Assembly: GCF_000948415.1 (NCBI RefSeq)
Contig: NZ_JYII01000012.1
Coordinates: 744,001-808,000 of the forward strand
DNA: 64,000 nt
Source of the DNA: Thalassospira sp. HJ
GTDB lineage: Bacteria > Pseudomonadota > Alphaproteobacteria > Rhodospirillales > Thalassospiraceae
Direction: 5' to 3'
Positions 1 to 8,391 of the stretch are shown in pieces. Both the position numbers and the translations under genes were made by a program. The notes under the pieces were generated by a model. It did not search any database. It worked only from the letters and a program-made list of their open reading frames with translations, and was not told where the DNA came from. The first letter of the stretch is position 1; each line of letters opens with the position of its first letter.

Positions 1-791
1 TAGGGCAGCATGGCCTCTACCACCTGATGGCGGGTTTTCGTCTTGGCATCATCACCATAAAAACGTCGGTCGACATCGGCGAGGATATAAGGGTTCTGAT
101 AGGCTTCACGCCCGATCATGACGCCGTCGACATGTTTCAGGTGTTCTTCCGTCTCATCGAGCGTCTTGATGCCGCCATTGATCAGGATTTCCAGTTCCGG
201 GAATTCTTGTTTCAGCTGATAGACCAGCTCGTATTTCAGCGGCGGGACTTCACGATTTTCCTTGGGCGACAGGCCCTTCAGCCAGGCCTTGCGGGCATGA
301 ACGATAAAAGTTTTGCACCCGGCCTCGGCCACCGTTTCGGTAAAGCGTTTAAGCGACGGGTAATCTTCCTGATCATCGATGCCGATGCGGTTCTTGACCG
401 TGACTGGTGCATCACTGGCCGAAATCATCGATTTGACGCACGTCGCAACAATGTCGGGTGTCGCCATCAGGCAGGCGCCAAATGCGCCGTTCTGCACGCG
501 ATCAGACGGGCAACCGCAATTCAGATTGATTTCATCATAGGCGTATTGATTGGCGATCTCGCACGCACGCGCCAAATCATCGGGATCACTGCCGCCAAGC
601 TGAAGTGCAACCGGATGCTCGGCATCGTTATAGCGCAGATGCCGGTCAACCCCGCCATGCAGGATGGCGCCGGTTGTGACCATTTCGGTATAAAGCAACG
701 TATGACGACTGATCTGCCGCAGAAAATAGCGATCATGCCGATCCGTCCAATCCATCATCGGGGCGACGGAAATACACCGATTAACAGTCAT
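1..791 (-). CDS. dusA: tRNA-dihydrouridine synthase DusA (C-terminus off window)
   Basis: FMN-dependent enzyme that reduces uridine to dihydrouridine in the tRNA D-loop (U20/20a in E. coli DusA), in the cytoplasm. The minus-strand frame is open from the ATG at 791 to the window edge, so about 263 residues are visible and the C-terminus is missing. Diagnostic DusA segments are seen: [10 protein letters not shown] near residue 10, [23 protein letters not shown] with the catalytic Cys, [15 protein letters not shown] and GREAYQNP. The last two form the flavin phosphate-binding part of the TIM barrel. An in-frame ATG lies 18 bases upstream but has no ribosome site, while AGG precedes the chosen start. 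A good promoter lies at 851-879. The gene is divergent from the ArsC-like gene. Confident assignment to DusA rather than DusB or DusC. Confidence 0.93.
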   Translation of the reverse strand, partial: MTVNRCISVAPMMDWTDRHDRYFLRQISRHTLLYTEMVTTGAILHGGVDRHLRYNDAEHPVALQLGGSDPDDLARACEIANQYAYDEINLNCGCPSDRVQNGAFGACLMATPDIVATCVKSMISASDAPVTVKNRIGIDDQEDYPSLKRFTETVAEAGCKTFIVHARKAWLKGLSPKENREVPPLKYELVYQLKQEFPELEILINGGIKTLDETEEHLKHVDGVMIGREAYQNPYILADVDRRFYGDDAKTKTRHQVVEAMLP

Positions 792-850
792 TTGCCTACC
801 GTTTTTCATCAAAGCGGGGTGAAGAGGGTTGCTGTATTCCAAGCGCGGTC

Positions 851-879
851 TTTATATAGGTTCCGGGATTTAGGGTCAA
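851..879 (-). promoter_or_regulatory. Predicted sigma-70 type promoter of dusA
   Basis: Read on the minus strand, TTGACC (879-874) and TATAAA (856-851) are separated by 17 bases. This gives a leader of roughly 50 bases before the dusA ATG at 791. Prediction from sequence only. Confidence 0.55.
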
Positions 880-935
880 AACCGATTGCGTGATGCATGG
901 CTGCATCCCGAAGATATTAAAGCACAGGATTTGAT

Positions 936-1286
936 ATGGTTACGATTTACGGCATCAAGAACTGCGACACTGTCCGCAAAACCCTGAAATGGTTTGACGC
1001 CAAGGGCATTGAAAACAAGCTCCATGATTTCCGGGTCGACGGGATTGATGCCAAAACCATCGAAGGTTGGCTTGATGAGGTCGGCGGCAAGGTTCTGATC
1101 AACAAGCGCGGGCCGAGCTATCGGAACCTGAGCGACGAGGACAAGGCGACGCTGGAAAAAGGTGGCGCTGATGCGGCAGCAGTCCTTGCCGCCAACCCGA
1201 CCGTGATCAAGCGTCCGGTGGTTGATTTCGGATCGACCCGTACGGTTGCCTATGACGAAGCGCGCTGGACCGAACTGGCTGCTTGA
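936..1286 (+). CDS. ArsC/Spx family thioredoxin-fold protein (YffB-like reductase)
   Basis: A 116-residue protein of the ArsC-like thioredoxin-fold family, closest in pattern to YffB. It begins MVTIYGIKNCDTVRK, with a single N-terminal Cys10 in the NCDT motif. Later come the family segments INKRGPSYR and NPTVIKRPVV, the latter holding the Arg-Pro that follows the cis-proline-like turn in ArsC. Real arsenate reductases carry CGTSR or similar at the N-terminus, which is absent, so a glutathione-dependent thiol reductase of unknown substrate is more likely than arsenate reduction. The following HAD gene starts 14 bases after the stop, so the two are probably co-transcribed. Family is confident, substrate unknown. 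Confidence 0.88.
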   Translation: MVTIYGIKNCDTVRKTLKWFDAKGIENKLHDFRVDGIDAKTIEGWLDEVGGKVLINKRGPSYRNLSDEDKATLEKGGADAAAVLAANPTVIKRPVVDFGSTRTVAYDEARWTELAA

Positions 1287-1300
1287 TAAGGGATCTGTTT

Positions 1301-1975
1301 ATGGAAAAGCCTGTTGTTCGGGGCGTGATTTTTGATTGTGACGGCGTGTTGGTCGATACGGAAACGCTGGCCTGTCGTGTGCTGACAGAGCAGCTTTGTG
1401 AGTATGGCTGCGACATGAACATGGACAAGACCCATGATCTTTTCATTGGTGGTACACTGGCAATGGTGCCGCCCAAGATGGAAAAGATGTTTGGGATCAC
1501 GTTGCCTGACGACTGGTTGGCCGAATGTTATGAGCGGACCTTCGTTGCGTTTCGCAATGACTTGACACCGTTCCCGCATCTTGAGCCGGTTCTTGATCTG
1601 CTTGAGGTAAACGGCATTCCCATGGCGATCGGAAGCAACGGACCGCATGCTAAAATGGACGTGTCTCTGGGCAAAGTCGGGTTGAAGGACCGCTTCGACG
1701 GCCGGATATGCTCTGCCCATGATGTGGCCAACGCCAAACCCTATCCGGATGTGTTCCTGCTCGCAGCTGACAAGCTGGGGCTTAATATCAGCGATTGTAT
1801 CGTTGTGGATGACAGCCAGAATGGCGTGCGAGCCGGTGTCGCAGCGGGGGCGACGACGGTTGGTCTGGTTGATATTACGCCGGCTGAATATCTACGCGAT
1901 GCTGGCGCGCATCATATCGCATCCGATCATAAGGATCTTTATCGCCTGTTGGCAGACTGGGTATCGGCCGACTGA
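1301..1975 (+). CDS. HAD-superfamily hydrolase, beta-phosphoglucomutase-like
   Basis: A 224-residue HAD phosphatase of the PGMB/GPH-like subfamily. Motif I is FDCDGVLVDTE with nucleophile Asp12 and acid/base Asp14. Motif II is IGSNG, motif III the Lys in NAKPYPDVF and motif IV VVDDSQNG. A helical cap lies between motifs I and II, as in sugar-phosphate phosphatases and beta-phosphoglucomutases. The ATG at 1301 is chosen because AAGGGA lies 7 bases upstream; an overlapping TTG at 1283 is less likely. It follows the ArsC-like gene closely. The bidirectional terminator at 2003-2034 ends the unit. The substrate cannot be read from sequence. Confidence 0.88.
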   Translation: MEKPVVRGVIFDCDGVLVDTETLACRVLTEQLCEYGCDMNMDKTHDLFIGGTLAMVPPKMEKMFGITLPDDWLAECYERTFVAFRNDLTPFPHLEPVLDLLEVNGIPMAIGSNGPHAKMDVSLGKVGLKDRFDGRICSAHDVANAKPYPDVFLLAADKLGLNISDCIVVDDSQNGVRAGVAAGATTVGLVDITPAEYLRDAGAHHIASDHKDLYRLLADWVSAD

Positions 1976-2002
1976 TAACGGCTTAGCAGGTCACCTAAAA
2001 TG

Positions 2003-2034
2003 AACGGGCAGCACCGTGATGGAACTGCCCGTTT
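2003..2034. terminator. Bidirectional rho-independent terminator
   Basis: A perfect 9-bp stem (2003-2011 with 2025-2033) and 13-base loop lie between the convergent HAD and ggt genes. A-rich sequence is on the left and a short T run on the right, so it can serve both directions. Confidence 0.6.
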
Positions 2035-2054
2035 CTATTGGCGATCTGTCGTGG

Positions 2055-3842
2055 TTACTGACCAACAACGATGCCTTCGCGACGCGAATCTGCGCCGCCA
2101 ATCAGGCCGTCTTCGGTCACCATGATGGCGTGAATGCCGGAGTTGAGATCGCGAATGCTGGTCTTAAAGCCCATGTCCTCAAGGGCCGGTGCGAGCTTTT
2201 CGGCATCGGTTCCGGCCTCAAGGTCAAAGGTGCCGAACCGGTTGACCAGATGGGGCATATCAATGGCCTGCTGCGGGGGCATGTTCCAATCAATCATGCC
2301 GATCAGTGACTGCGCTACATAGCCGATAATGCGCGATCCACCCGGTGACCCGGTAATGATCACGGGTTTACCGTCTTTCATGACGATGGTCGGCGCCATT
2401 GAGGAGCGCGGTCGTTTGCCCGGAGCCAAGGCATTGGCGATCGGTACGCCATCAACATGGGTGCGGAACGAGAAATCTGTCAGCTCGTTATTAAGCATAA
2501 AACCATTGACCATAAGGCGGGAGCCAAACCCGTTTTCGATGGTGGTGGTCATCGAAACTGCATTGCCATAGATATCAACAATCGAGAAATGGCTGGTGCT
2601 GGGGAGTTCAATGGCTTGGTCGTCCGCCAGGCGCAGGGCGTGGCTAAAGCCTGGTGTGCCTGGTGCGACAGTGTCGAGTGCCGTTTCACGATCAAGAAGT
2701 CGGGATCGCTCCGCCAGATAGGTTTTATCGAGTAAGCCGGTCAAAGGCATCGGGACAAAGTCGATATCGGCCATGTAGCGCCCGCGATCGGCAAACGCCA
2801 ACCGGGATGCATCGCCAATCAAACGCCAGCTTTGCGCGGAATCGGGTCCCATGGTGGTTATGTCGTAAGGTGCCAACAGGCCAAGTATTTGCCCCACGGT
2901 CAGCGCCCCGGACGAGGGTGGCCCCATGCCGCATACATCAAGACCACGATATTCCGCACAGACAGGTTGGCGTTCCTTGACCTGATAATTGGCGAAATCG
3001 GCAAGTGACAGTACGCCGGGATTCCAGTCAGCGCCTTTGACCTTCTCGACAATGTCCTCGGCAATCTGTCCCTGATAAAAATTCATCGTTCCGTTGGCAG
3101 CAATATCTTGCAGCGTCTTGGCGTATTTCGGGTTTTGCAGGACGGTTCCAGCGGCAAGTGGTGCGCCATCCGCGTCAAAGAAATATCCCTTGGCTTCAGG
3201 ATCGCGTGACAGCTTTTCCTGATCATTGGCGATAAGTACGGCAAGGCGTGGTGAAACTTCAAAGCCCTTGGTGGCGGTTTCAATGGCTGGGGCAAACAGA
3301 GTGTTCCATGGCATCTGGCCCCAATTTTCGTGTGCGGCTTTCATCAGGGCAGGGGTGCCAGGCGTGCCGACTGATCGACCGCCCACAACAGCGTCATAGA
3401 ACTTCAGCGGTTCGCCGTTTTCGTCCTGAAACAGTGTTGGTGTCGCGTTAAGTGGTGCGGTCTCGCGCCCGTCAAGGGTCGTCAGCTTTCCAGTCGTCGC
3501 ATCGAAGTAAACAAGAAACGCACCGCCGCCAAGGCCCGATGATTGCGGCTCTACAAGGCCAAGCATGGTCTGAATGGCAACCATGGCATCGATGGCGTTG
3601 CCTCCAGACTGCAGGATATTTGCACCAGCTTTGACCGCAAGCGGGTTGGCAGCACTGATCATCCAGTTCTTGGCCGTGATGGAGCTGCGCGTCTCGGTGG
3701 ATGCGCCGGTTGTGCCAGTCTCAGGCGCAATGGCGTCCGTTGTTTGTTGGGCAATAGCCCCTTGGATCAGGCAGGTGGACAAAAGACCCGCAGCGACAAA
3801 GGCTTTGATCATGGTGGCAGAGACGGAAGCGTTGTGGGGCAT
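2055..3842 (-). CDS. ggt: Gamma-glutamyltransferase precursor
   Basis: A 595-residue periplasmic N-terminal-nucleophile hydrolase that cleaves gamma-glutamyl bonds of glutathione and related compounds. The N-terminus has a signal-peptide-like hydrophobic stretch (about residues 12-31, ending GAIAQQ). The large-subunit segments NAIDAMVA, EPQSSGLGGGAF and DGRETAP are present. Autoprocessing and catalysis are predicted at Thr416 in the STSHFSIVD segment, followed by NGFGS and the substrate-binding SMAPTIV and GSPGGSRII stretches. Length matches the family. The ATG at 3842 has AGAGG 8 bases upstream; an internal Met11 would still leave a signal peptide. It is transcribed alone, between terminators at 2003-2034 and 3862-3900. 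It likely recovers amino acids from external glutathione. Confidence 0.94.
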   Translation of the reverse strand: MPHNASVSATMIKAFVAAGLLSTCLIQGAIAQQTTDAIAPETGTTGASTETRSSITAKNWMISAANPLAVKAGANILQSGGNAIDAMVAIQTMLGLVEPQSSGLGGGAFLVYFDATTGKLTTLDGRETAPLNATPTLFQDENGEPLKFYDAVVGGRSVGTPGTPALMKAAHENWGQMPWNTLFAPAIETATKGFEVSPRLAVLIANDQEKLSRDPEAKGYFFDADGAPLAAGTVLQNPKYAKTLQDIAANGTMNFYQGQIAEDIVEKVKGADWNPGVLSLADFANYQVKERQPVCAEYRGLDVCGMGPPSSGALTVGQILGLLAPYDITTMGPDSAQSWRLIGDASRLAFADRGRYMADIDFVPMPLTGLLDKTYLAERSRLLDRETALDTVAPGTPGFSHALRLADDQAIELPSTSHFSIVDIYGNAVSMTTTIENGFGSRLMVNGFMLNNELTDFSFRTHVDGVPIANALAPGKRPRSSMAPTIVMKDGKPVIITGSPGGSRIIGYVAQSLIGMIDWNMPPQQAIDMPHLVNRFGTFDLEAGTDAEKLAPALEDMGFKTSIRDLNSGIHAIMVTEDGLIGGADSRREGIVVGQ

Positions 3843-3861
3843 GTTCCAGACCTCTTTTTTT

Positions 3862-3900
3862 GCATAAAAGACAACACCCGCATCGTGGCAGATGCGGGTG
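3862..3900 (-). terminator. Rho-independent terminator of the alpha/beta hydrolase gene
   Basis: A perfect 10-bp stem (3875-3884 with 3891-3900) has a 6-base loop. On the minus strand it is followed by a T-rich stretch (TTGTCTTTTAT). It separates the hydrolase gene from ggt. Confidence 0.65.
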
Positions 3901-3932
3901 CAGATGTGCAGTAAAAATCTAGTGTTGGTGTC

Positions 3933-4769
3933 TCAGGCAGCCGTCTTGTTGCCCTTGCTACGCTGCTGACTGACCAGCTTGACTTGCAACCATTCCATGA
4001 TGGTTTCAGCCACCTTTTCCCAGTTTTTGTCTAGCATCAGGGCGTGATGAATGTCATCAATCAGGGCATAGTCCGCGCCATAGCGTTTGGCAGTGTGGTG
4101 GATCAGCTCGCTCTGGATGATTTCATCATCGCGTGCGCCCAGTACCAGCATGGACGGGACTTCGTCCTTTGACAGAAAGATGGGGTTTGCGCCCATCATG
4201 TCGGCGATCGCGCGCTGACTTTCGGTTTCAAGGCGCCCGAAATAGATCATGCCTTCGTCTTCGGCGATATCGGGCGAGAGCATTGCCCGGCCCAGCCGTT
4301 CACGCAGCAGGGTGTGCGGGCCGATGGCCTGAAGCCAGAACATCTGGAAATAGAGATCGGGCTGGGCCATGGCCATCATGGCGTTGCTCGCAAGCAGGCC
4401 TTCGGGCGGCACAGAGGCCATCAAGATGGCGGCCTCCGCACTATGGCGTTCAAGATACTTCTGAACGATATAGCCTCCCATGGAATGGCCGATCAGCACC
4501 GGCTTTTTGCCAAGGGTTTCGACAACCTCTTCGAGATCTTCGACGTAATCATCAATTGAGGCGAGGCTGCGCAACTCGCGACCGCCGCTTCCGCCATGGC
4601 CGCGCAATGAAAAGGCGACGGTTTCAAAGCCGCGATCGGCAAACCAGTTCAGGAAATGCTCGTTCCAGCACCAGGCCCCGGTATAGGCCCCATGCACGAA
4701 CACCAGGGGGTGTTTGCTTTTGGGTTTGCCGGTCGGGCTGCGACGGAAAATCTCCAATTCGGGACTCAT
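3933..4769 (-). CDS. Alpha/beta-hydrolase fold protein
   Basis: A 278-residue cytoplasmic alpha/beta hydrolase. It has the oxyanion segment FVHGAYTGAW (about residues 24-33), SLRGHGGSGG, the nucleophile elbow GHSMGGY with Ser96, an acidic residue in GARDDEI, and the catalytic His in DDIHHALM near residue 250. The fold resembles lysophospholipase or non-haem haloperoxidase types, but the substrate cannot be told. The ATG at 4769 is preferred because GAGGAGA lies just upstream. The frame stays open to an alternative start at 4895, but that extension is Cys-rich, unlike the family and without a ribosome site. It is a single-gene unit, divergent from the Crp/Fnr gene. Confidence 0.85.
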   Translation of the reverse strand: MSPELEIFRRSPTGKPKSKHPLVFVHGAYTGAWCWNEHFLNWFADRGFETVAFSLRGHGGSGGRELRSLASIDDYVEDLEEVVETLGKKPVLIGHSMGGYIVQKYLERHSAEAAILMASVPPEGLLASNAMMAMAQPDLYFQMFWLQAIGPHTLLRERLGRAMLSPDIAEDEGMIYFGRLETESQRAIADMMGANPIFLSKDEVPSMLVLGARDDEIIQSELIHHTAKRYGADYALIDDIHHALMLDKNWEKVAETIMEWLQVKLVSQQRSKGNKTAA

Positions 4770-4956
4770 GGCCTGTCTCCTCGCGTTGCGGGATGAATGC
4801 AAATAGACGCCTTGGCTGATCAGATATTCTTCATGTTCGCACATGCAGCATAATTCTGTCCAATCACAAGTGGGAATACAACTTTGGTTTGGCAATGATT
4901 GTCAGTCTGAAGTTGTTTGCTTATGATTGCGTCCGGGACAGCAAAAGACGTGAGGG

Positions 4957-4976
4957 GACGCGCTAATTAGCGCGTC
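4957..4976. promoter_or_regulatory. Perfect 20-bp palindrome upstream of the Crp/Fnr gene
   Basis: GACGCGCTAATTAGCGCGTC is a perfect dyad with no central spacer. It lies about 20-38 bases before the possible starts of the Crp/Fnr-family gene and has no T run after it, so it looks more like a dimer-binding operator than a terminator. It does not match the Crp or Fnr consensus half-sites (TGTGA or TTGAT). Autoregulation is a guess. Confidence 0.45.
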
Positions 4977-5014
4977 TGGACAATAACAACACCGTAGTGA
5001 GAAGCTTGGGGGAT

Positions 5015-5695
5015 ATGGTTAAATTATCAGTGGTCGGCATTTTCGCGGATCTCGATGAGAGCGCGATAGCAGATGTCGAACGCCACGTTAACCGAAAGAC
5101 TTTTTCGGCCGGGGCGCAAATTATCGAGCCGGAATCTGACAGCTCCGACGTTTACCTGATCCTTTCGGGCCGGGTTCGGATCGTCAATTATTCGCTTTCG
5201 GGGCGTGAAATCACGCTCGAAGAAATCGGTGCTGGCGGTTGCGTCGGGCAATTGTCCGCCATTGATGGCGAGCCGCGCTCGGCCTGCGTGATTGCGGTTG
5301 ATGATACCAATGTCGGCATTCTGAGCCCGGCGAACTTTGAAAAGGTCGTCAAAAGCCATCCGTCGGTCGCCTGGAATGTGATCGGGGAACTGGCCCGCAT
5401 CGTGCGCAACTCGACCCGACGGATTGTTGATGTAAGTACGCTTGGTGCCAACGAACGCGTCGTGGCAGAAATCCTGCGTCGGGCCAGCAATGTGTGTGAT
5501 GGCAGTGGGTGTGCTCTATTGTCGCCAGTTCCGGTTCATTCCGAAGTGGCTGGACGGGTAAGCACATCGCGCGAAACTGTTGCACGCGTCATGAGCACGT
5601 TGGGACGACGTCAGTTGGTGACCAAGGTGGATGGCGGTCTTATGGTCCCGGATGTGCGTAGGCTTGAGGAATTTCTAAGCGAATCTATCCACTAG
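5015..5695 (+). CDS. Crp/Fnr-family transcriptional regulator
   Basis: A regulator of about 226 residues. It has an N-terminal cyclic-nucleotide-binding-type beta barrel (about residues 8-125; SGRVRIVNYSLSGREI, and GQLSAIDGEPRSA in the phosphate-binding-cassette position), a long dimer helix near 120-150, and a C-terminal winged helix whose recognition helix is in VSTSRETVARVMS. The GE(L/I)xxxxxxxRSA pattern is altered to GQLSAIDGEPRSA, so cAMP binding is plausible but not assured. The N-terminal Cys cluster of oxygen-sensing FNR is missing. The start is uncertain: GTG 4997, TTG 5006 and ATG 5015 are in frame and none has a well-spaced ribosome site. A perfect palindrome sits upstream and a strong terminator follows. 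Confidence 0.88.
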   Translation: MVKLSVVGIFADLDESAIADVERHVNRKTFSAGAQIIEPESDSSDVYLILSGRVRIVNYSLSGREITLEEIGAGGCVGQLSAIDGEPRSACVIAVDDTNVGILSPANFEKVVKSHPSVAWNVIGELARIVRNSTRRIVDVSTLGANERVVAEILRRASNVCDGSGCALLSPVPVHSEVAGRVSTSRETVARVMSTLGRRQLVTKVDGGLMVPDVRRLEEFLSESIH

Positions 5696-5821
5696 ACTGT
5701 ATTTGTATGATTTTTTTGTCCTCATGTGATGGCTGTCACAGAGAATAGGGCAATCAGAGGGTAATTATATTCGTGTGACGGGCATTTCGATGTTCCGGCA
5801 CATCTCCCCCAAGAGAGTTAC

Positions 5822-5853
5822 TGGCCGTACATTTTTGTACGGCCATTTTTTTT
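5822..5853 (+). terminator. Strong rho-independent terminator after the Crp/Fnr gene
   Basis: A perfect 9-bp stem (5822-5830 with 5837-5845), loop ATTTTT, followed by eight Ts. It lies about 125 bases after the stop codon. Confidence 0.85.
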
Positions 5854-5931
5854 GCGTTTTCGCATGGCGCGGGGGCGGTTGCCTGTCTAATGTGGTTGAA
5901 ACAACTGCATTTCTGAAACAGGGAACCCTCA

Positions 5932-6306
5932 ATGCGTATTTCTGTGGTTATGGCCGGACTGAACGGTGCGATGGCCGTCGCACTTGGCGCATTTGCTGCT
6001 CATGGCATGGCAGGTAGCGAGATGGACTATGCGCGCGGGCTTGTTGAAAAGGGCGCGCATTATCAGCTTATCCACGCTGTCGCCATGGCGGCGATTGCCG
6101 GACTTGTACATTATGTGCCTGATGAAAAGTTCCTGCGGATTGCCGCCTATGCGATGCTCGTCGGGATATTTTTCTTCTGTGGGTCTTTGTATGCCATCGC
6201 CTTTAGCGGCATTACCAGCTTTGGTGCCGTTGCCCCGATTGGTGGCTTTTCGTTCATTGGTGGCTGGCTGTTGCTGGCCGCAGCAGGGTATCGGCGGTTC
6301 GGCTGA
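5932..6306 (+). CDS. DUF423 family small inner-membrane protein
   Basis: A 124-residue hydrophobic protein of the DUF423 (YgdD-like) family, with about four membrane helices. Typical family features are the N-terminal GAFAAHG segment near residues 19-25, the YARGLVEKGAHYQLIHA stretch around the end of the first loop, and the C-terminal APIGGFSFIGGW helix. The function of the family is unknown. The ATG at 5932 is the first start in frame. The gene stands alone and shares a bidirectional terminator (6359-6394) with rpmG. Confidence 0.88.
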   Translation: MRISVVMAGLNGAMAVALGAFAAHGMAGSEMDYARGLVEKGAHYQLIHAVAMAAIAGLVHYVPDEKFLRIAAYAMLVGIFFFCGSLYAIAFSGITSFGAVAPIGGFSFIGGWLLLAAAGYRRFG

Positions 6307-6358
6307 CTGCCGCGAAGCGATTATCTCTGGGGGCTGAGCGATTTCCAGTGATGAGAAC

Positions 6359-6394
6359 AAAAAAAGACGTGTCCCAAAGGACACGTCTTTTTTT
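6359..6394. terminator. Strong bidirectional terminator
   Basis: A perfect 16-bp stem (6359-6374 with 6379-6394) has the tetraloop CAAA. A7 on one side and T7 on the other make it work both ways, between the convergent DUF423 and rpmG genes. Confidence 0.9.
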
Positions 6395-6426
6395 AAGTCT
6401 TGGCAACCAGGTTCCGAAGAACCGGA

Positions 6427-6594
6427 TTACTTCATTTTCGCTTCTTTGAACACGACGTGCTTACGCACGACCGGGTCGTACTTGCGAAACTGGAATTTCT
6501 CGGTGGTATTCCGCGGGTTCTTCTTAACAACATAGAAGTAACCGGTGTCTGCGGTGCTTACCAACTTTACGAGGATCGAAGCGGGCTTCGCCAT
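6427..6594 (-). CDS. rpmG: 50S ribosomal protein L33
   Basis: A 55-residue basic protein of the large ribosomal subunit. The sequence [18 protein letters not shown] with a following [10 protein letters not shown] and [16 protein letters not shown] is typical of proteobacterial L33. No cysteine is present, so this is the zinc-independent form rather than the four-Cys form. The start at 6594 follows AGGA/GAGA sequences. A convincing promoter at 6634-6661 and the terminator at 6359-6394 make it a single-gene transcript. Confidence 0.96.
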   Translation of the reverse strand: MAKPASILVKLVSTADTGYFYVVKKNPRNTTEKFQFRKYDPVVRKHVVFKEAKMK

Positions 6595-6633
6595 GTCTCT
6601 GCATCCTGTGTTCAGGTGTATCTCAGGCGGCGG

Positions 6634-6661
6634 AACATAAAGGTTATCGGCAGAGTGTCAA
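6634..6661 (-). promoter_or_regulatory. Predicted sigma-70 promoter of rpmG
   Basis: On the minus strand a consensus -35 TTGACA (6661-6656) and -10 TATGTT (6639-6634) have a 16-base spacer, about 40 bases before the rpmG ATG. Confidence 0.6.
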
Positions 6662-6688
6662 GCCATTTTGGCAAAAAAGAATGCAAAT

Positions 6689-8269
6689 TTATTGGCTGGC
6701 AAATGTATCGGCGATTTCCTCTTGTCCGGCATAGGCCAGATTCTTGTATTCACGGCGATTTTTCAGCAGTTCCAGCGCCACTTCGACATCAAATGTTTCG
6801 CCATTGGTACTGGCCGGACAGACATTGCGCAGTTCGCGATGGCTTTTCTCATCCTGATAGTCCAAAGCCCGCCACTTCATCATCATCGAGGCGATCTGAT
6901 CTCGCTGTGATAGCGCCTGTGCGACCTGATGAATTGCGGTGCTGTTTGCATCGGACTGCGTGCAGATGGCCGGGAAAAGACCGATTCTGTCAAAGGTGTA
7001 ACCAGATGGTGCTGTCATGCGTGACCAGGTGAAGATCAGTGTGCCGTGGTTGGGCAGGTCATTGATCGCCTGAACCGATCCCTTGCCAAAGCTTGTAGAG
7101 CCGATCAGCACCGCGCGGTGACGGTCCTGAAGGGCTGCTGCGACCAGTTCGGCCGAAGACGCCGTGCGCCCGTCAATCAGAACCACCAGCGGCACGCCAT
7201 TTGTCAGATCGCCGCTTTCGGCCTTGAAGATATGACGCGCGGCCATCACCCGGGAAAACGTCTTGCCGATCGGACCATCGGCCAGAAACAGGTCGGCAAC
7301 GGCGACACCCTGTTGCAAAAGACCGCCACGATTGCCGCGAAGATCAAGAATGACGCCCTCAAGGCCGCCATCATAAAGCTTTGCCTTCATGATGCTGTCG
7401 GCAAGGGTAGTAGCCGTCGCAGAGTTGAAGCTGCTGACCCGCGCGATCAGGACATTGTCACGGTATTCGGCAAACACTGTCCGGTCGATCACCCGTTCGC
7501 GCAGGATTTCCATCGGGGTGATGGCAGGACTGTTGGCGGCATTGACCTCAATAAGGACAGAGGTACCTTCCTCGCCATGCAGCAGGTCGGCGGCATAGCG
7601 GCTGGCTTTGCCATACATGTCCTCGCCATCGACCGTCAGGATCTGATCACCGGGATGTAGCCCAGCGCGTGCGGCCGGGCTTTCCGGATGGACAAGCTTG
7701 ACGACGGGGTAGCCTGAACCACCAACAACACGAACACCAATTCCGATATAGCCATCGCGACGGTTACGCGCATTCTCGGCCCGTGCCGGGCCTTCATAAC
7801 GGCTATAGCGATCCAGATTGCGGATCGCACCACTGATCAGGGCAGACTCGATGTCTTTGGTTTGGGTGATACGCAGTTTGGCAGAATGCGCCCGGTATTT
7901 GGCAAGACCATTGAGCGTGATTTCCGACCAGACCTGAAGGTTGTCATGGTCGACCGTCTCATCAGATGTGGCGGGCAGGGCGATCCTGTCGACTGTCCGG
8001 TCATCATATTGCAGAACCAAATCCATCGGGGTGATGTCGACCCGGATGTTTTCGTCAATCGATGACAGACCATCAAGGGTGTTCACAAGGATCTGTTCGC
8101 GGCTGATCGGGTCGATATAGCGCGTGGCAACCAGTTCGATCGTCTGGGAAATCAGTTCACGGGTTTGCGGATCGTCGGGGGAGGTCACCCCCATCCGGTC
8201 TGAGCTGGCACAGGCAGCGAGCGAAACACATAACCCGACGGCGGCACAAATGCGTTGCAAGCGACGCAT
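6689..8269 (-). CDS. S41 (C-terminal processing) protease, predicted lipoprotein
   Basis: A protease of 526 residues, anchored in the envelope. The ATG at 8269 gives a lipoprotein signal peptide ending SLAAC, with lipidation at Cys20; a TTG at 8320 would add 17 residues and spoil it. A PDZ domain spans about residues 172-245 (YIGIGV, SPAARAGLHPGDQI). The S41 catalytic domain follows (about 265-460): ARVSSFNS, LDLRGNRGG, the nucleophile Ser in TASSAEL near residue 371, and the general-base Lys396 in SFGKGSVQ. The C-terminus (TFDVEVALELL) is also typical of CtpA. It probably trims or degrades exported proteins. The DUF983 gene upstream is separated by a weak terminator. Confidence 0.88.
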   Translation of the reverse strand: MRRLQRICAAVGLCVSLAACASSDRMGVTSPDDPQTRELISQTIELVATRYIDPISREQILVNTLDGLSSIDENIRVDITPMDLVLQYDDRTVDRIALPATSDETVDHDNLQVWSEITLNGLAKYRAHSAKLRITQTKDIESALISGAIRNLDRYSRYEGPARAENARNRRDGYIGIGVRVVGGSGYPVVKLVHPESPAARAGLHPGDQILTVDGEDMYGKASRYAADLLHGEEGTSVLIEVNAANSPAITPMEILRERVIDRTVFAEYRDNVLIARVSSFNSATATTLADSIMKAKLYDGGLEGVILDLRGNRGGLLQQGVAVADLFLADGPIGKTFSRVMAARHIFKAESGDLTNGVPLVVLIDGRTASSAELVAAALQDRHRAVLIGSTSFGKGSVQAINDLPNHGTLIFTWSRMTAPSGYTFDRIGLFPAICTQSDANSTAIHQVAQALSQRDQIASMMMKWRALDYQDEKSHRELRNVCPASTNGETFDVEVALELLKNRREYKNLAYAGQEEIADTFASQ

Positions 8270-8368
8270 TCCAGTGTCGGTGCTAGGATATTTAGTCTCT
8301 GAGACGCGACGTGCGACCAATTAATGGATCCGTTTGATTCAGGTTAGATAACCCGCGTATTCTACTGG

Positions 8369-8389
8369 AAAAATTGGCGTTTTGCCAAT
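8369..8389 (-). terminator. Weak terminator after the DUF983 gene
   Basis: A 6-bp stem (8373-8378 with 8384-8389) and 5-base loop are followed on the minus strand by five Ts. Short, so termination may be partial. Confidence 0.45.
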
Positions 8390-8391
8390 GA

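Noticed and set aside
27..893. Plus-strand 288-residue open frame at the window start
   Set aside because: Antisense to dusA, whose active-site motifs and promoter are clear on the minus strand.
936..1286. Arsenate reductase in the strict sense
   Set aside because: The CGTSR-type active site is absent and no arsenic-resistance genes are nearby.
5015..5695. Possible oxygen sensor FNR
   Set aside because: The N-terminal Cys cluster that holds the iron-sulfur cluster is missing.
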